Below, piece by piece: positions 26,301 through 34,153 of a stretch of 64,000 nt of DNA; position 1 is the first letter of the stretch, and each line of letters starts with the position of its first letter. A model generated the notes under the pieces. The model searched no databases, was not told the origin of the DNA, and saw only the letters and a program-made list of their open reading frames with translations. The position numbers were made by a program, and so were the translations under genes. The DNA is from Pseudomonas solani (GTDB lineage: Bacteria > Pseudomonadota > Gammaproteobacteria > Pseudomonadales > Pseudomonadaceae), in the NCBI RefSeq assembly GCF_026072635.1, contig NZ_AP023081.1, forward strand, positions 32,501-96,500, read 5' to 3'.

Positions 26301-27065
26301 TCAGCCCGCGCAGAGCAGGCGACCGATGAACGCATACCCCTGGTTGCGCAGCGAACGGATGGGCGCTGGCGCCCCGTCGAGCCCGGCGATCTTGCGCCGC
26401 AGGCGGCTGACGATGGCCTCCAGGCGGCGCTCGTCATAGGTCAGGTAATCCTCGCCCAGCCCTTCGGCCAGCACGCGGCGGTTGGCGGTCTGCTCCGGCG
26501 CTTCACGCAGCAGCCCCAGGATCCGGCATTCCTTGCGGCTCAGCTCCAGTTGCTGGCCATCCGGCGCGCTGAGCACCTGCTCACGTGCATCGATCACCCA
26601 GCAATCGCCCAGCGGTGCGGCCTGCATGCCGAGGCGACGCATCAGCGCTTCCATGGCCGACAGCAGTTCGTCTTCCGCCACGGCGCGGCCCAGGCAGTGG
26701 TCCGCCCCCAGGGCGTAGCCCGCCAGGCGCTGGTCGAGGCGGCCCGGCTCGGTCAGCAGGACCAGCCCGACGCCCGGCCACAGGGTGCGGATGCGCGCCG
26801 CCAGCTCGAGCCCGGCCTTGCCCTCCCCGGCCAGCTCCAGCAGCACGACGTGCGGGCCGAACAGGGCGACCTCCGCCTCCAGCAGGGTGTCGACGGTGCT
26901 CATGGTGACGAAGCCGACCTTGCCCAGCAGGCGCAGGCACAGGTCCGGCTGGCTATCCGGTGCGGCCTCCACCACCAGCAGGCGCATACGCGCGAGCGGC
27001 GTGGCGCTTCCTCCCACCCGGCGCAGGACGGTGGCCGGTGAGGTTGCCTGGCTGCGTTCTTTCAC
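26301..27065 (-). CDS. Atypical OmpR-type regulator with a degenerate receiver domain
   Basis: About 254 residues from a GTG at 27065, or 228 from an ATG at 26987. The receiver-like half aligns residue for residue with the neighbouring regulator (ALGADHCLGRA against RVGADHYLAKG), but the phospho-acceptor Asp is Glu (VVLLELAGEG), the acidic pair is reduced to EAAPD and the conserved Lys is Arg. The winged helix remains (GEDYLTYDERRLEAIVSRLRR), very close to that of the neighbour. It probably binds DNA without phosphorylation; the Glu may mimic the phosphorylated form. The GTG is preferred for a GGTGGAA ahead of it. The open frame extends far upstream, but that part lies antisense to the kinase gene. 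Confidence 0.8.
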   Translation of the reverse strand: MKERSQATSPATVLRRVGGSATPLARMRLLVVEAAPDSQPDLCLRLLGKVGFVTMSTVDTLLEAEVALFGPHVVLLELAGEGKAGLELAARIRTLWPGVGLVLLTEPGRLDQRLAGYALGADHCLGRAVAEDELLSAMEALMRRLGMQAAPLGDCWVIDAREQVLSAPDGQQLELSRKECRILGLLREAPEQTANRRVLAEGLGEDYLTYDERRLEAIVSRLRRKIAGLDGAPAPIRSLRNQGYAFIGRLLCAG

Positions 27066-27248
27066 TGCGATTCCACCCTGGCGGCCCTGTGCTGACGAAC
27101 GGCATTCCGGCGGCCACCCGCCCGAAACACGGCGGCACCCTACCCCAGGAAGGCCCTGCGCAAACCGAGCGAATCTGAGCAACGCATCGAATCGCGGAGC
27201 CGGGCAGGTAGAATCCTCCGCTTCCGCAAACACCCGTGGCGCCGAGCG
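27066..27248. promoter_or_regulatory. Divergent promoter region of atypical regulator and histidine kinase
   Basis: A gene-free stretch of 183 bases between the starts of two divergently read genes. It must carry both promoters. I see no clear sigma-70 boxes or strong repeats, and no coding potential. Confidence 0.4.
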
Positions 27249-29264
27249 ATGACCCGTCCCCTTGCTTTCCTGCTGTTCTGCCTGTGCCTGCTGTTCTCCT
27301 GGCAGGCAGGCGCCAACACCCTGCACCTCGGCGAGCGGAGCAAGGGCACCCAAGGGTACCTGGAGCGCCTGGACGACCCGGATGGCCGCCTCGACGCCGC
27401 CGGCGCCATGCAATCGAGCGACTGGAAGGCACTGCCCGGCTCGCTCAACGCCGGCTTCACCCGCAGCGTGATCTGGCTGCGCCTGCAGGTGCAGGCCGGG
27501 GCGGATTCCCCCGAACGCTGGATGCTGACGCTGAATAACGCACTGATCGATAGCGCCATCCTCTATGACTACGAAACCGACGGCGCGCCACAGGAACGGC
27601 GCAGCGGCGAATCCATCAACCGCAAGACCTGGGAAGTGGACTACCGCACGCCCTCCTTCGCCCTCAGCCTGCAGCCCGACCAGCCGCGCTGGCTGCTGCT
27701 GCGCCTGGAGGCACGCAACGCCATGTCGGTGAGCGTGCGCCTGATGCCCGCCGCCGAATTCGGCGACCGCACCCGCGTGGAATACCTGGGCTCGGGCCTG
27801 TACTTCGGCATCTACCTGGCGCTGATCGTCTTCCACAGCGTGTTCTGGCGCATGACCCGCGCACCGGAAAGCGGCTGGTACCTGATCTACGTGAGCTGCT
27901 GCATCGCCATCGAGAGCCTCAGCTACGGCCTGCCGCAACAGATCTTCGGCATCCCCGGGAGCATCAGCGACCGCTTGCTGGGCTGCGGCCTGGCGGCCAG
28001 CCTGCCGCTGGGCTTCATCTTCGCCCAGCGCCAGCTGAGGCCCAGGGACATGGTGAGCGCGCGGCGCGTGCTCACGGTGCTCAGCGTGGTCATCGGCCTC
28101 GCCTCCGCCACGGCGGTGCTCGCCGGGCACTACCAGACCGGCGCACCGCTGGTGCAGATCACCTCCTTGCTGACCATCCCGCTGCTGATCGGCATGGCCG
28201 TGCGCATGCTGTTCCAGGGCCATGCCTCGGCGCGGGTGTTCCTGCTGATCTTCGGCATCTACTACGCCGGGGTGATCGTCAGCTTCCTGCGCAACCTCGG
28301 CATCGTCCCCACCTCCTTCGCCACCGACAATGCCGCCGCCCTCGGCACCCTGCTGCACATGCTCCTGATGAGCATGCGCATCATCAACCACTACCGGAAG
28401 CTGAAGGACGACAAGAGCCGCGCCGAGAGCAGGCTCAAGCACGTGCTGCAGGACCAGAACGCCCACCTCGAACGGCAGATCGACGCCCGCACCCTGGAGC
28501 TGCGCGACGAGATCCGCCGGCGCACCGAGCTGGAGGGCGAGCTGCGCGAGCTGCTGCGCCAGGAGCAGCGCATCCGCGAGGAGCAGCGCGACTTCGTGGC
28601 CATGGTCTCCCACGAGTTCCGCACGCCGCTGGCGATCATCGCCACCTCGGCCCAGCAGATCGCCCGCAACCTCGGCAGCGCCCCGGAACGCAACGAGCAG
28701 CGCTGCCAGAACATCCGCGAATCCACCTCACGCCTGCTGACCCTGGTGGACAACTACCTCAACCACGACCGCATGGCCGAGACCAGCACCGAGCTGCGCC
28801 ACACCGAGCAGAACCTGCCGGAGCTGCTGGCGCGCAGCACCAGCGACGTGCCCCCCGGGCGTACCCGCATCGAGTACCACAGCCAGCGCCAGACCCTGAG
28901 CTGCGACACCGGCCTGACCCGCATCGCCCTGCGCAACCTGATCGCCAACGCCGACCGCCATGCCCCGGCCGATAGCGTGATCCGTCTCGATGTGCGCGAG
29001 CGCGCGGACGCGGGGATGCTCGACATCCGCGTGGTCAACGAGGGCCCGGAAATCCCCCGCGAGCAGGCGCCGCTGCTGTTCCAGAAGTACTTCCGTGGCA
29101 GCCAGGCCCAGCAATCCCCCGGCGCCGGCCTCGGCCTCTACCTGGTCAAGCGCATCGCCACCCTGCACGGCGGCGAGGTCAAGCTGGAAAGCACCGGCAA
29201 GGACGGCCCCATCTGCTTCCGCCTGAGCCTGCCGATGGAGCCGCTGGGGCACGGGGCCGCCTGA
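27249..29264 (+). CDS. 7TMR-DISM sensor histidine kinase
   Basis: A 671-residue inner-membrane kinase. A signal peptide (ends ~QAGAN) is followed by a periplasmic 7TMR-DISMED2-like carbohydrate-binding-type domain (residues ~30-170), seven membrane helices (~178-375), a coiled coil, and a HisKA domain with His455 in SHEFRTPL. The HATPase domain shows the N-box (LRNLIANADRHAP), G1 (NEGPEIP) and G2 (GAGLGLYLVKRI). There is no attached receiver. It is divergent from the degenerate regulator and near a canonical one, so the three probably form one signalling unit. The periplasmic ligand is unknown. Confidence 0.92.
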   Translation: MTRPLAFLLFCLCLLFSWQAGANTLHLGERSKGTQGYLERLDDPDGRLDAAGAMQSSDWKALPGSLNAGFTRSVIWLRLQVQAGADSPERWMLTLNNALIDSAILYDYETDGAPQERRSGESINRKTWEVDYRTPSFALSLQPDQPRWLLLRLEARNAMSVSVRLMPAAEFGDRTRVEYLGSGLYFGIYLALIVFHSVFWRMTRAPESGWYLIYVSCCIAIESLSYGLPQQIFGIPGSISDRLLGCGLAASLPLGFIFAQRQLRPRDMVSARRVLTVLSVVIGLASATAVLAGHYQTGAPLVQITSLLTIPLLIGMAVRMLFQGHASARVFLLIFGIYYAGVIVSFLRNLGIVPTSFATDNAAALGTLLHMLLMSMRIINHYRKLKDDKSRAESRLKHVLQDQNAHLERQIDARTLELRDEIRRRTELEGELRELLRQEQRIREEQRDFVAMVSHEFRTPLAIIATSAQQIARNLGSAPERNEQRCQNIRESTSRLLTLVDNYLNHDRMAETSTELRHTEQNLPELLARSTSDVPPGRTRIEYHSQRQTLSCDTGLTRIALRNLIANADRHAPADSVIRLDVRERADAGMLDIRVVNEGPEIPREQAPLLFQKYFRGSQAQQSPGAGLGLYLVKRIATLHGGEVKLESTGKDGPICFRLSLPMEPLGHGAA

Positions 29265-29299
29265 AACCGCGAGGCAGAGCGACGCCTAAAGATGTAATT

Positions 29300-29327
29300 G
29301 AGAAGTGATTGCATACGCATTAATCTC
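29300..29327. promoter_or_regulatory. Possible Fur-type operator before the ECF sigma gene
   Basis: An AT-rich partial dyad (GAGA...TCTC arms, with GTGATTGCATACGCATTA inside) lies 35-60 bases before the sigma gene. It shares GTGA and CGCATT with the clearer site before the receptor gene. Iron control through Fur is usual for FecI-type sigma genes. The match to the 19-bp Fur consensus is weak. Confidence 0.3.
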
Positions 29328-29362
29328 GCAATCCCTTTCAACGAGTCGCTGCCTGCCCACCC

Positions 29363-29842
29363 ATGAGCAAGCCGTCGCCCTTCCTGGCCCTCTACCTGCG
29401 TGAGCAGAACCGGCTGCTGCAGCTGATCCGGCGCATCGTCGGCGATCGCAGCACGGCGGAAGACCTGGCCCAGGACACCTTCCTGCGGCTCTGGGACCGG
29501 GAGCTGGGCGACGGTGACCGCAGCCTGCTGTTCCGCACGGCGCAGAACCTTGCCCTGGACCACCTGCGGGCGCGCCAGGTGCGCAGCCGCCATGCCCGCG
29601 AACAGGCGGAGGACGAAGGCGACGGCCTCGACCTGCAGCAGCAGGCCGAAGCGCACCAGGAACTCGAACACCTGCTGCGCCGCCTGCAAGGCCTGCCCCG
29701 CCGTTGCCAGCAGGTCTTTCTTCTCAGTCGCCTGGATGGCCTCTCCTATGCGAGCATCGCCGAACGGCTCGGGGTTTCCCTGAGCACGGTGGAGAAGGAC
29801 ATCATCCGCGTCCTCCAACATTGCCAGCGCACTGAGGACTGA
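29363..29842 (+). CDS. FecI-family ECF RNA polymerase sigma factor
   Basis: A 159-residue iron-starvation sigma factor. Region 2 (LIRRIVGDRSTAEDLAQDTFLRLW) contacts the -10 element and core polymerase; region 4 (LDGLSYASIAERLGVSLSTVEKDI) contacts the -35. Its expected partner, the FecR protein, follows 54 bases downstream, then the receptor gene. Cell-surface signalling by a loaded TonB receptor would release it from FecR. The likely target element is the 36-bp motif found before both downstream genes; the first copy overlaps the end of this gene. Confidence 0.93.
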   Translation: MSKPSPFLALYLREQNRLLQLIRRIVGDRSTAEDLAQDTFLRLWDRELGDGDRSLLFRTAQNLALDHLRARQVRSRHAREQAEDEGDGLDLQQQAEAHQELEHLLRRLQGLPRRCQQVFLLSRLDGLSYASIAERLGVSLSTVEKDIIRVLQHCQRTED

Positions 29843-29868
29843 CCCGGTGTCGCACGTTGTACTGGCAG
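29833..29868 (+). promoter_or_regulatory. Putative ECF-sigma promoter of the FecR gene
   Basis: A 36-bp element matching 28 of 36 positions with the one at 30882-30917. Conserved blocks are TGAGG, CCCGGT, TCGC, CGTTGTA and GGCAG. It overlaps the last bases of the sigma gene and ends 28 bases before the FecR start. Placement before both genes controlled by one ECF sigma suggests it is that sigma's promoter. Confidence 0.6.
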
Positions 29869-29896
29869 CCCCCTCGATTCGTGGAACGCAAGCAGA

Positions 29897-30859
29897 GTGA
29901 AGACCTCGCCCGAACAGCAAGCACGGCAGGATCGCCAGGACACGGCGACCCGCTGGTACGTGCGCCTGCAGAACCCGCAGTTGCCGGCGAGCGAACGCCT
30001 GGGCTTCCGCCGCTGGCTGGACAGCGACCCGGCCAACGCCGAAGCCTTCCAGGCGGTGGAGCAGCTCTGGCAAAAACTCGGCGAGCCCGCCCGGCAACTC
30101 GCCGGCGATGGCTGGCACCGCCGCCGCCCCGTGCAACGCCAGCGCTGGCCGGCACTGGCCGCCGCCTGCGTGCTCGGCCTGGCGGTGGGCGTGCTGCTCT
30201 GGCGCGACCCCGGCGTGCTGCAGCGCTACACCGCCGACCACGCCAGCGCCCCCGGCACCCAGCTGCAAGTGACCCTGGCCGATGGCAGCCACGTGCTGCT
30301 GGATGCCGACAGCGCCCTGGACCTGCACTTCAGCCCCGGCGAACGCCGCGTCACCCTGCTGCGCGGGCGCGCCTGGTTCGACGTCAGCCACGACGCCAAC
30401 CGCCCCTTCGTGGTGGAAAGCCCGGGGCTGCGCACCCGCGTGCTCGGCACCGCCTTCGCCGTCGACGCCAGCGGCCAGGGCGAGCGGGTCACGGTCAGCC
30501 GCGGACGGGTGGAGGTCCGGGGCAACGCCGCCGACTCGCTCGTCACCCTGATCCCCAACCAGCAGGCCAGCCTCGACGGCAGCGGCCTGCACGGCCCGGA
30601 AACGGTCAACAGTGAACGCGCCCTGGCCTGGCAACGCGGCCTGCTGATCTTCGATCGCGCCAGCCTCGGCGAAGTGCTCGACAGCCTCCAGCACCTCGGC
30701 CACCCGCCCGTCGTGCTGCTGGACGAGAGCCTGCGCAAGCAGCGCATCTCCGGCACCTTCCGCACCAGCGATCCCCAGGCGGTGCTCAGCGCCCTGAGCA
30801 TCGAACTGGGCCTGAAGACCACGCGCATACCCGGCTTGGCGGTGGTCCTGCACCGCTGA
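29897..30859 (+). CDS. FecR-family anti-sigma / signal transducer
   Basis: A 320-residue single-span inner-membrane protein. The cytosolic N-terminal DUF4880-type part (TRWYVRLQNPQLPASERLGF) binds the ECF sigma, a membrane helix lies near residues 84-102 (WPALAAACVLGLAVGVLLW), and a periplasmic FecR domain follows (LRTRVLGTAFAVDASGQG), ending in an STN-like region that meets the receptor signalling domain. It starts with GTG. It is preceded by a copy of the shared 36-bp element and followed 100 bases later by the receptor. Confidence 0.92.
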   Translation: MKTSPEQQARQDRQDTATRWYVRLQNPQLPASERLGFRRWLDSDPANAEAFQAVEQLWQKLGEPARQLAGDGWHRRRPVQRQRWPALAAACVLGLAVGVLLWRDPGVLQRYTADHASAPGTQLQVTLADGSHVLLDADSALDLHFSPGERRVTLLRGRAWFDVSHDANRPFVVESPGLRTRVLGTAFAVDASGQGERVTVSRGRVEVRGNAADSLVTLIPNQQASLDGSGLHGPETVNSERALAWQRGLLIFDRASLGEVLDSLQHLGHPPVVLLDESLRKQRISGTFRTSDPQAVLSALSIELGLKTTRIPGLAVVLHR

Positions 30860-30881
30860 TGAAAAAAATCTGAAAATTCCT

Positions 30882-30917
30882 TGAGGGGTTTCCCGGTCTC
30901 GCCCGTTGTATCGGCAG
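30882..30917 (+). promoter_or_regulatory. Putative ECF-sigma promoter of the siderophore receptor gene
   Basis: The second copy of the 36-bp element, in the non-coding gap after the FecR stop. Because this copy is wholly outside genes, its similarity to the first cannot be explained by coding. It ends 42 bases before the receptor ATG, a reasonable leader length. Confidence 0.65.
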
Positions 30918-30933
30918 TGAATCATTCGCATTT
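30917..30933. promoter_or_regulatory. Possible Fur box in the receptor leader
   Basis: GTGAATCATTCGCATTT resembles the AATGAGAATCATTCTCATTT form of the Fur box (about 14 of 20 positions by eye). It directly abuts the ECF promoter element, where Fur could block transcription in iron-rich cells. Confidence 0.4.
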
Positions 30934-30959
30934 GCCATTTACCGGGGGAGAACCACCGC

Positions 30960-33329
30960 ATGACCAACCGCCACCGCCTGGCCCGGACCCTGCTCGCCAG
31001 CGCCCTGCTCGCCACCCTCGCCGCGCCCATGCAGGCCCACAGCAGCGAGGCCGCCAGCGAGCAGCGCCAGCCGCAGTTCCAGTTCGATATCCCCAGCCAG
31101 CCGCTGCTCGACGCCCTCGGTGAATTCACCGCCACCACCGGCATCGCCGTGCTGCGCACCACCGAGGAACAGCTCGCCGGCCAGGCTCCCGCAGTGCGCG
31201 GCCGCTACACCGCCGACCAGGCCATGGGCCTGCTCCTCCAGGGCAGCGGGCTGAGCTTCCGCCACGGCGCCGGCAGCATCACCCTGGAACGCCCGAGTGG
31301 TGACGGCACCCTCGACCTGTCGCAGATCGACATCAGCGCCAGCGGCCAGCAGTCCGCCTTCGGCCCGGTGAGCGGCTACGTGGCCACGGCCGCCGGCACC
31401 GCCACCAAGACCGACACGCCGATCATCGAAACGCCGCAATCCATCTCGGTGGTGACCCGCGACCAGATCACCGACATCCACGCCCAGAGCCTGCGTGACG
31501 TCCTCGGCTACACCGCCGGGGTGATCGCCACCGAGGCCGACGACCGCCTCACCGACACCTTCGTCCTGCGCGGCTTCCAGATCAGCGGCAGCACCTTCCG
31601 CGACGGCATGCGCTACATGAGCAACATCTACGACGGCACCCAGGAGCCCTACGGCATGGAGCGCGTGGAAGTGCTGCGCGGCGCCTCCTCGGTGCTGTTC
31701 GGCCAGGCCGCGCCGGGCGGCATCATCAATGTGGTGAGCAAGCTGCCGACCCGCGAGGAACTCCACGAGATCAAGGCCGAAACCGGCAGTAACGACCGCC
31801 ACCAACTGGCCACCGACCACGGCGGCGCCCTCACCGACACCCTCAGCTACCGCTTCACCGCCCTGCAGCGCAAAAGCGATACCACCACCGACCACGTGCC
31901 GGACGACCGCACCTACATCGCCCCGTCCCTCACCTGGCAACCGGACGACGCCACCAGCCTCACCCTGCTGGCCAGCTACCAGAAGAGCCGCACCGCCTAC
32001 GTCTACGGCCTGCCCGCCGAAGGCACGGTGTTGCCCAACCCCAACGGCCACATCTCCCGCCACACCTTCACCGGTGAGCCGGGCTACGACAAATCGGTGA
32101 TCACCGCCTGGGACATCGGCTACCGCTTCGAGCACGCCTTCAACGACGACCTCAAGGTGCGCCAGAACCTGCGCTACTTCGAATCGGAAAACGACATGCC
32201 GTCGGTGTGGCTCGACAGCTTCATCGACCCGCAGATGACCACCGTCGCACGCGGTGCCCAGGACCGCGTCGACGACTCGCGCAACTTCGTCGTCGACACC
32301 CAACTGGAGGCGCGCTTCCATCACCAGCGCGTCGAGCAGACGGTTCTGGCCGGCGTCGACTACGGCGATCGCCACCTGCAGACCGACCGCTACGACTACG
32401 ACCTGACTCCTCTGAATGTCTTCAACCCGGTCTACGGCGGTACTTTCACCGCCAGGGGCCCTGCGCCATTCAGTTCCAGGAACCGTACCCGCCAGAGCGG
32501 CATCTACCTGCAGGACCAGATCAAGTTCGACGAAAAGTGGGTGCTGTTGCTCGGCGGCCGCCAGGACTGGGCCAAGCAGAAGGAAGACGCGCTGTACGGC
32601 AACGACCGCTCACGCCAGGACAGCGACGCCTTCACCACGCGCGTGGGCCTGGTCTACCTCGCCGACAACGGCCTGGCGCCCTTCGTCAGCTACAGCGAAT
32701 CCTTCGAACCCCAGGCAGGCCGTAGCCGTGCCGGCCAGGACTTCGACCCCACCGAAGGCGAGCAATACGAAATCGGCATCCGCTACCAGCCACCCGGCAG
32801 CAACGCCCTCTACTCCGCCGCGCTCTACCAGCTGACCCGCAGCAACGTGCTGACCACCGACCCGGTAAACACCAACTTCCAGGTGCAGACCGGTGAGATA
32901 CGCTCCCGTGGCCTGGAACTGGAGGCCAAGGCCGACATCGGCAGCAACGCCAGCGTCACCGCCTCCTACGCCTACACCCAGGCCGAAGTGACCAAGAGCA
33001 ACAGCGGCAATGAAGGCCAGAAGACCGGCGGCATGCCCCGCAACATGTTCTCCGTCTGGGGCGACTACCGCTTCGGCCAGGTCGGCCCGGGGGAACTGCG
33101 CGCCGGCACCGGCGTGCGCTACGTCGACGAAGTGCCGGGGCTGTTCAGCACCCGCATCGTCGCGCCTTCCTACACCCTGGTGGACGCCATGCTCGGCTAC
33201 GCCATGGGCCCCTGGGACCTCACCCTCAACGTCACCAACCTCACCGACGAGGACTACCTCAGCTACACCTACGCCGCCTTCTACGGCGCCGAACGCCAGG
33301 TCACGGCCGGCGTCGCCTATCGCTGGTAA
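30960..33329 (+). CDS. TonB-dependent siderophore receptor with signalling domain
   Basis: A 789-residue outer-membrane receptor. A Sec signal peptide (~30 residues) is followed by an STN domain (~45-110, starting FDIPSQPLLDALGEF) that passes the signal to FecR, then a plug (IIETPQSISVVTRDQITD) and a 22-strand barrel ending in the aromatic VAYRW. Motifs fit the hydroxamate-type (ferrichrome/FpvA/FoxA-like) TonB siderophore receptor family. GGGGGAG precedes the ATG. Together with the sigma factor and FecR it forms a complete cell-surface signalling unit. The exact siderophore cannot be told from sequence. Confidence 0.93.
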   Translation: MTNRHRLARTLLASALLATLAAPMQAHSSEAASEQRQPQFQFDIPSQPLLDALGEFTATTGIAVLRTTEEQLAGQAPAVRGRYTADQAMGLLLQGSGLSFRHGAGSITLERPSGDGTLDLSQIDISASGQQSAFGPVSGYVATAAGTATKTDTPIIETPQSISVVTRDQITDIHAQSLRDVLGYTAGVIATEADDRLTDTFVLRGFQISGSTFRDGMRYMSNIYDGTQEPYGMERVEVLRGASSVLFGQAAPGGIINVVSKLPTREELHEIKAETGSNDRHQLATDHGGALTDTLSYRFTALQRKSDTTTDHVPDDRTYIAPSLTWQPDDATSLTLLASYQKSRTAYVYGLPAEGTVLPNPNGHISRHTFTGEPGYDKSVITAWDIGYRFEHAFNDDLKVRQNLRYFESENDMPSVWLDSFIDPQMTTVARGAQDRVDDSRNFVVDTQLEARFHHQRVEQTVLAGVDYGDRHLQTDRYDYDLTPLNVFNPVYGGTFTARGPAPFSSRNRTRQSGIYLQDQIKFDEKWVLLLGGRQDWAKQKEDALYGNDRSRQDSDAFTTRVGLVYLADNGLAPFVSYSESFEPQAGRSRAGQDFDPTEGEQYEIGIRYQPPGSNALYSAALYQLTRSNVLTTDPVNTNFQVQTGEIRSRGLELEAKADIGSNASVTASYAYTQAEVTKSNSGNEGQKTGGMPRNMFSVWGDYRFGQVGPGELRAGTGVRYVDEVPGLFSTRIVAPSYTLVDAMLGYAMGPWDLTLNVTNLTDEDYLSYTYAAFYGAERQVTAGVAYRW

Positions 33330-33360
33330 ACCCCGCTGCAAATAGCGCACGGAGCAGCCT

Positions 33361-33432
33361 GTAGGTTGGCGCCGAGCGCAGCGAGGCCCAACGCTGCGAA
33401 ATCCAACCCGCAGGTTGGGCCTCTTGCTTCTC
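33361..33432. repeat. REP-like intergenic palindrome unit
   Basis: Begins GTAGGTTGGCGCCGAG and ends GAGGCCCAACG, followed by a partly inverted second arm (CAGGTTGGGCCTC). The same 33-bp head recurs at 34005, 37190 and 38900. It lies in the gap after the receptor gene. Confidence 0.75.
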
Positions 33433-33521
33433 ACCCGCCGACAAAAGAGCTAGCCCCAGCGGCGTTCAGCACCGCACACTGCGCGTCCCAACCCGCTCCC
33501 TCGACCAAGGACGATCACCCC

Positions 33522-33986
33522 ATGCTGCGCACTACCTCTGCCCTGCTCCTCACCCTCGCCACCACCCCTGCCTTCGCCGGCACGCTCACCGAGCAGGCCG
33601 AAGAAATGCTCGGCGGCACAGTGCTGAACTGGACCAGCGACACCCGACTCGAAGGCCCCGCCGGGCTCAACGCCACGGTAGTGGTGCCCAAGGACGGCAA
33701 GGCCAACTACGCCACGCTGGCGATCGTCCATCGCACCCACAAACCCGTCATCGAGCCCTGCGGCGTGATCACCTGGACGGTCGATGGCGCTGTCGCCAAC
33801 GAGGGCTACGGCGAGCTGCAGCTCGACGATGAAACCTCCAGCGAGAAGGTGGTGATGATGGTGGACCTCGGTCTGTTCAAGACCCTCGCCACCGGCGGAA
33901 AAGTGGCGTTCAGCAGCTGCGGGCTGGAGGGTGTGGTAAGCGAGGCGGACCAGAAGGGACTGCAGGCGATTCTTGGCAAGCTCTAG
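33522..33986 (+). CDS. Small secreted protein of unknown function
   Basis: A 154-residue protein with a clear Sec signal peptide (LRTTSALLLTLATTPAFA|GT). The mature ~135 residues look beta-rich, with two cysteines (EPCGV and SSCGL) that could form a disulfide in the periplasm. The ATG at 33522 is chosen for the signal peptide and an AAGGA upstream; in-frame codons before it look non-coding and overlap a repeat. It stands alone between repeats, about 190 bases after the receptor. I do not recognise the family. Confidence 0.75.
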   Translation: MLRTTSALLLTLATTPAFAGTLTEQAEEMLGGTVLNWTSDTRLEGPAGLNATVVVPKDGKANYATLAIVHRTHKPVIEPCGVITWTVDGAVANEGYGELQLDDETSSEKVVMMVDLGLFKTLATGGKVAFSSCGLEGVVSEADQKGLQAILGKL

Positions 33987-34004
33987 GCAAGCACCCGACT
34001 CACC

Positions 34005-34053
34005 GTAGGTTGGCGCCGAGCGCAGCGAGGCTCAACGGTGGGTGTTGAGCCTC
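34005..34053. repeat. REP-like palindrome with strong hairpin
   Basis: A copy of the GTAGGTTGGCGCCGAG unit (34005-34037) whose arm GAGGCTCAAC (34027-34036) pairs exactly with GTTGAGCCTC (34044-34053). It sits between convergent genes and could also help end transcripts. Confidence 0.75.
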
Positions 34054-34124
34054 GTGCAATGGCCGAGCCTTATCGCGGATGAATCCGCTCCCACGGCCGC
34101 CCATCGGCGGCGAGCGGGCCGTGG

Positions 34125-34142
34125 CCCGGGCTTCAGCCCGGG
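34125..34142. repeat. Short palindrome, CCCGGGCT/AGCCCGGG
   Basis: CCCGGGCT (34125-34132) and AGCCCGGG (34135-34142) form an 8-bp hairpin just downstream of the DUF4132 gene stop. It resembles CCCGGACT/AGTCCGGG at 43440-43457, so it is a second repeat type of this genome rather than a one-off. Confidence 0.55.
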
Positions 34143-34153
34143 GCTTCACCGCG

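Noticed and set aside
27066..28613. Upstream extension of the atypical regulator to a 770-residue protein
   Set aside because: The extra N-terminal part lies antisense to the well-defined histidine kinase and has no domain. The receiver-like domain begins near 26987.
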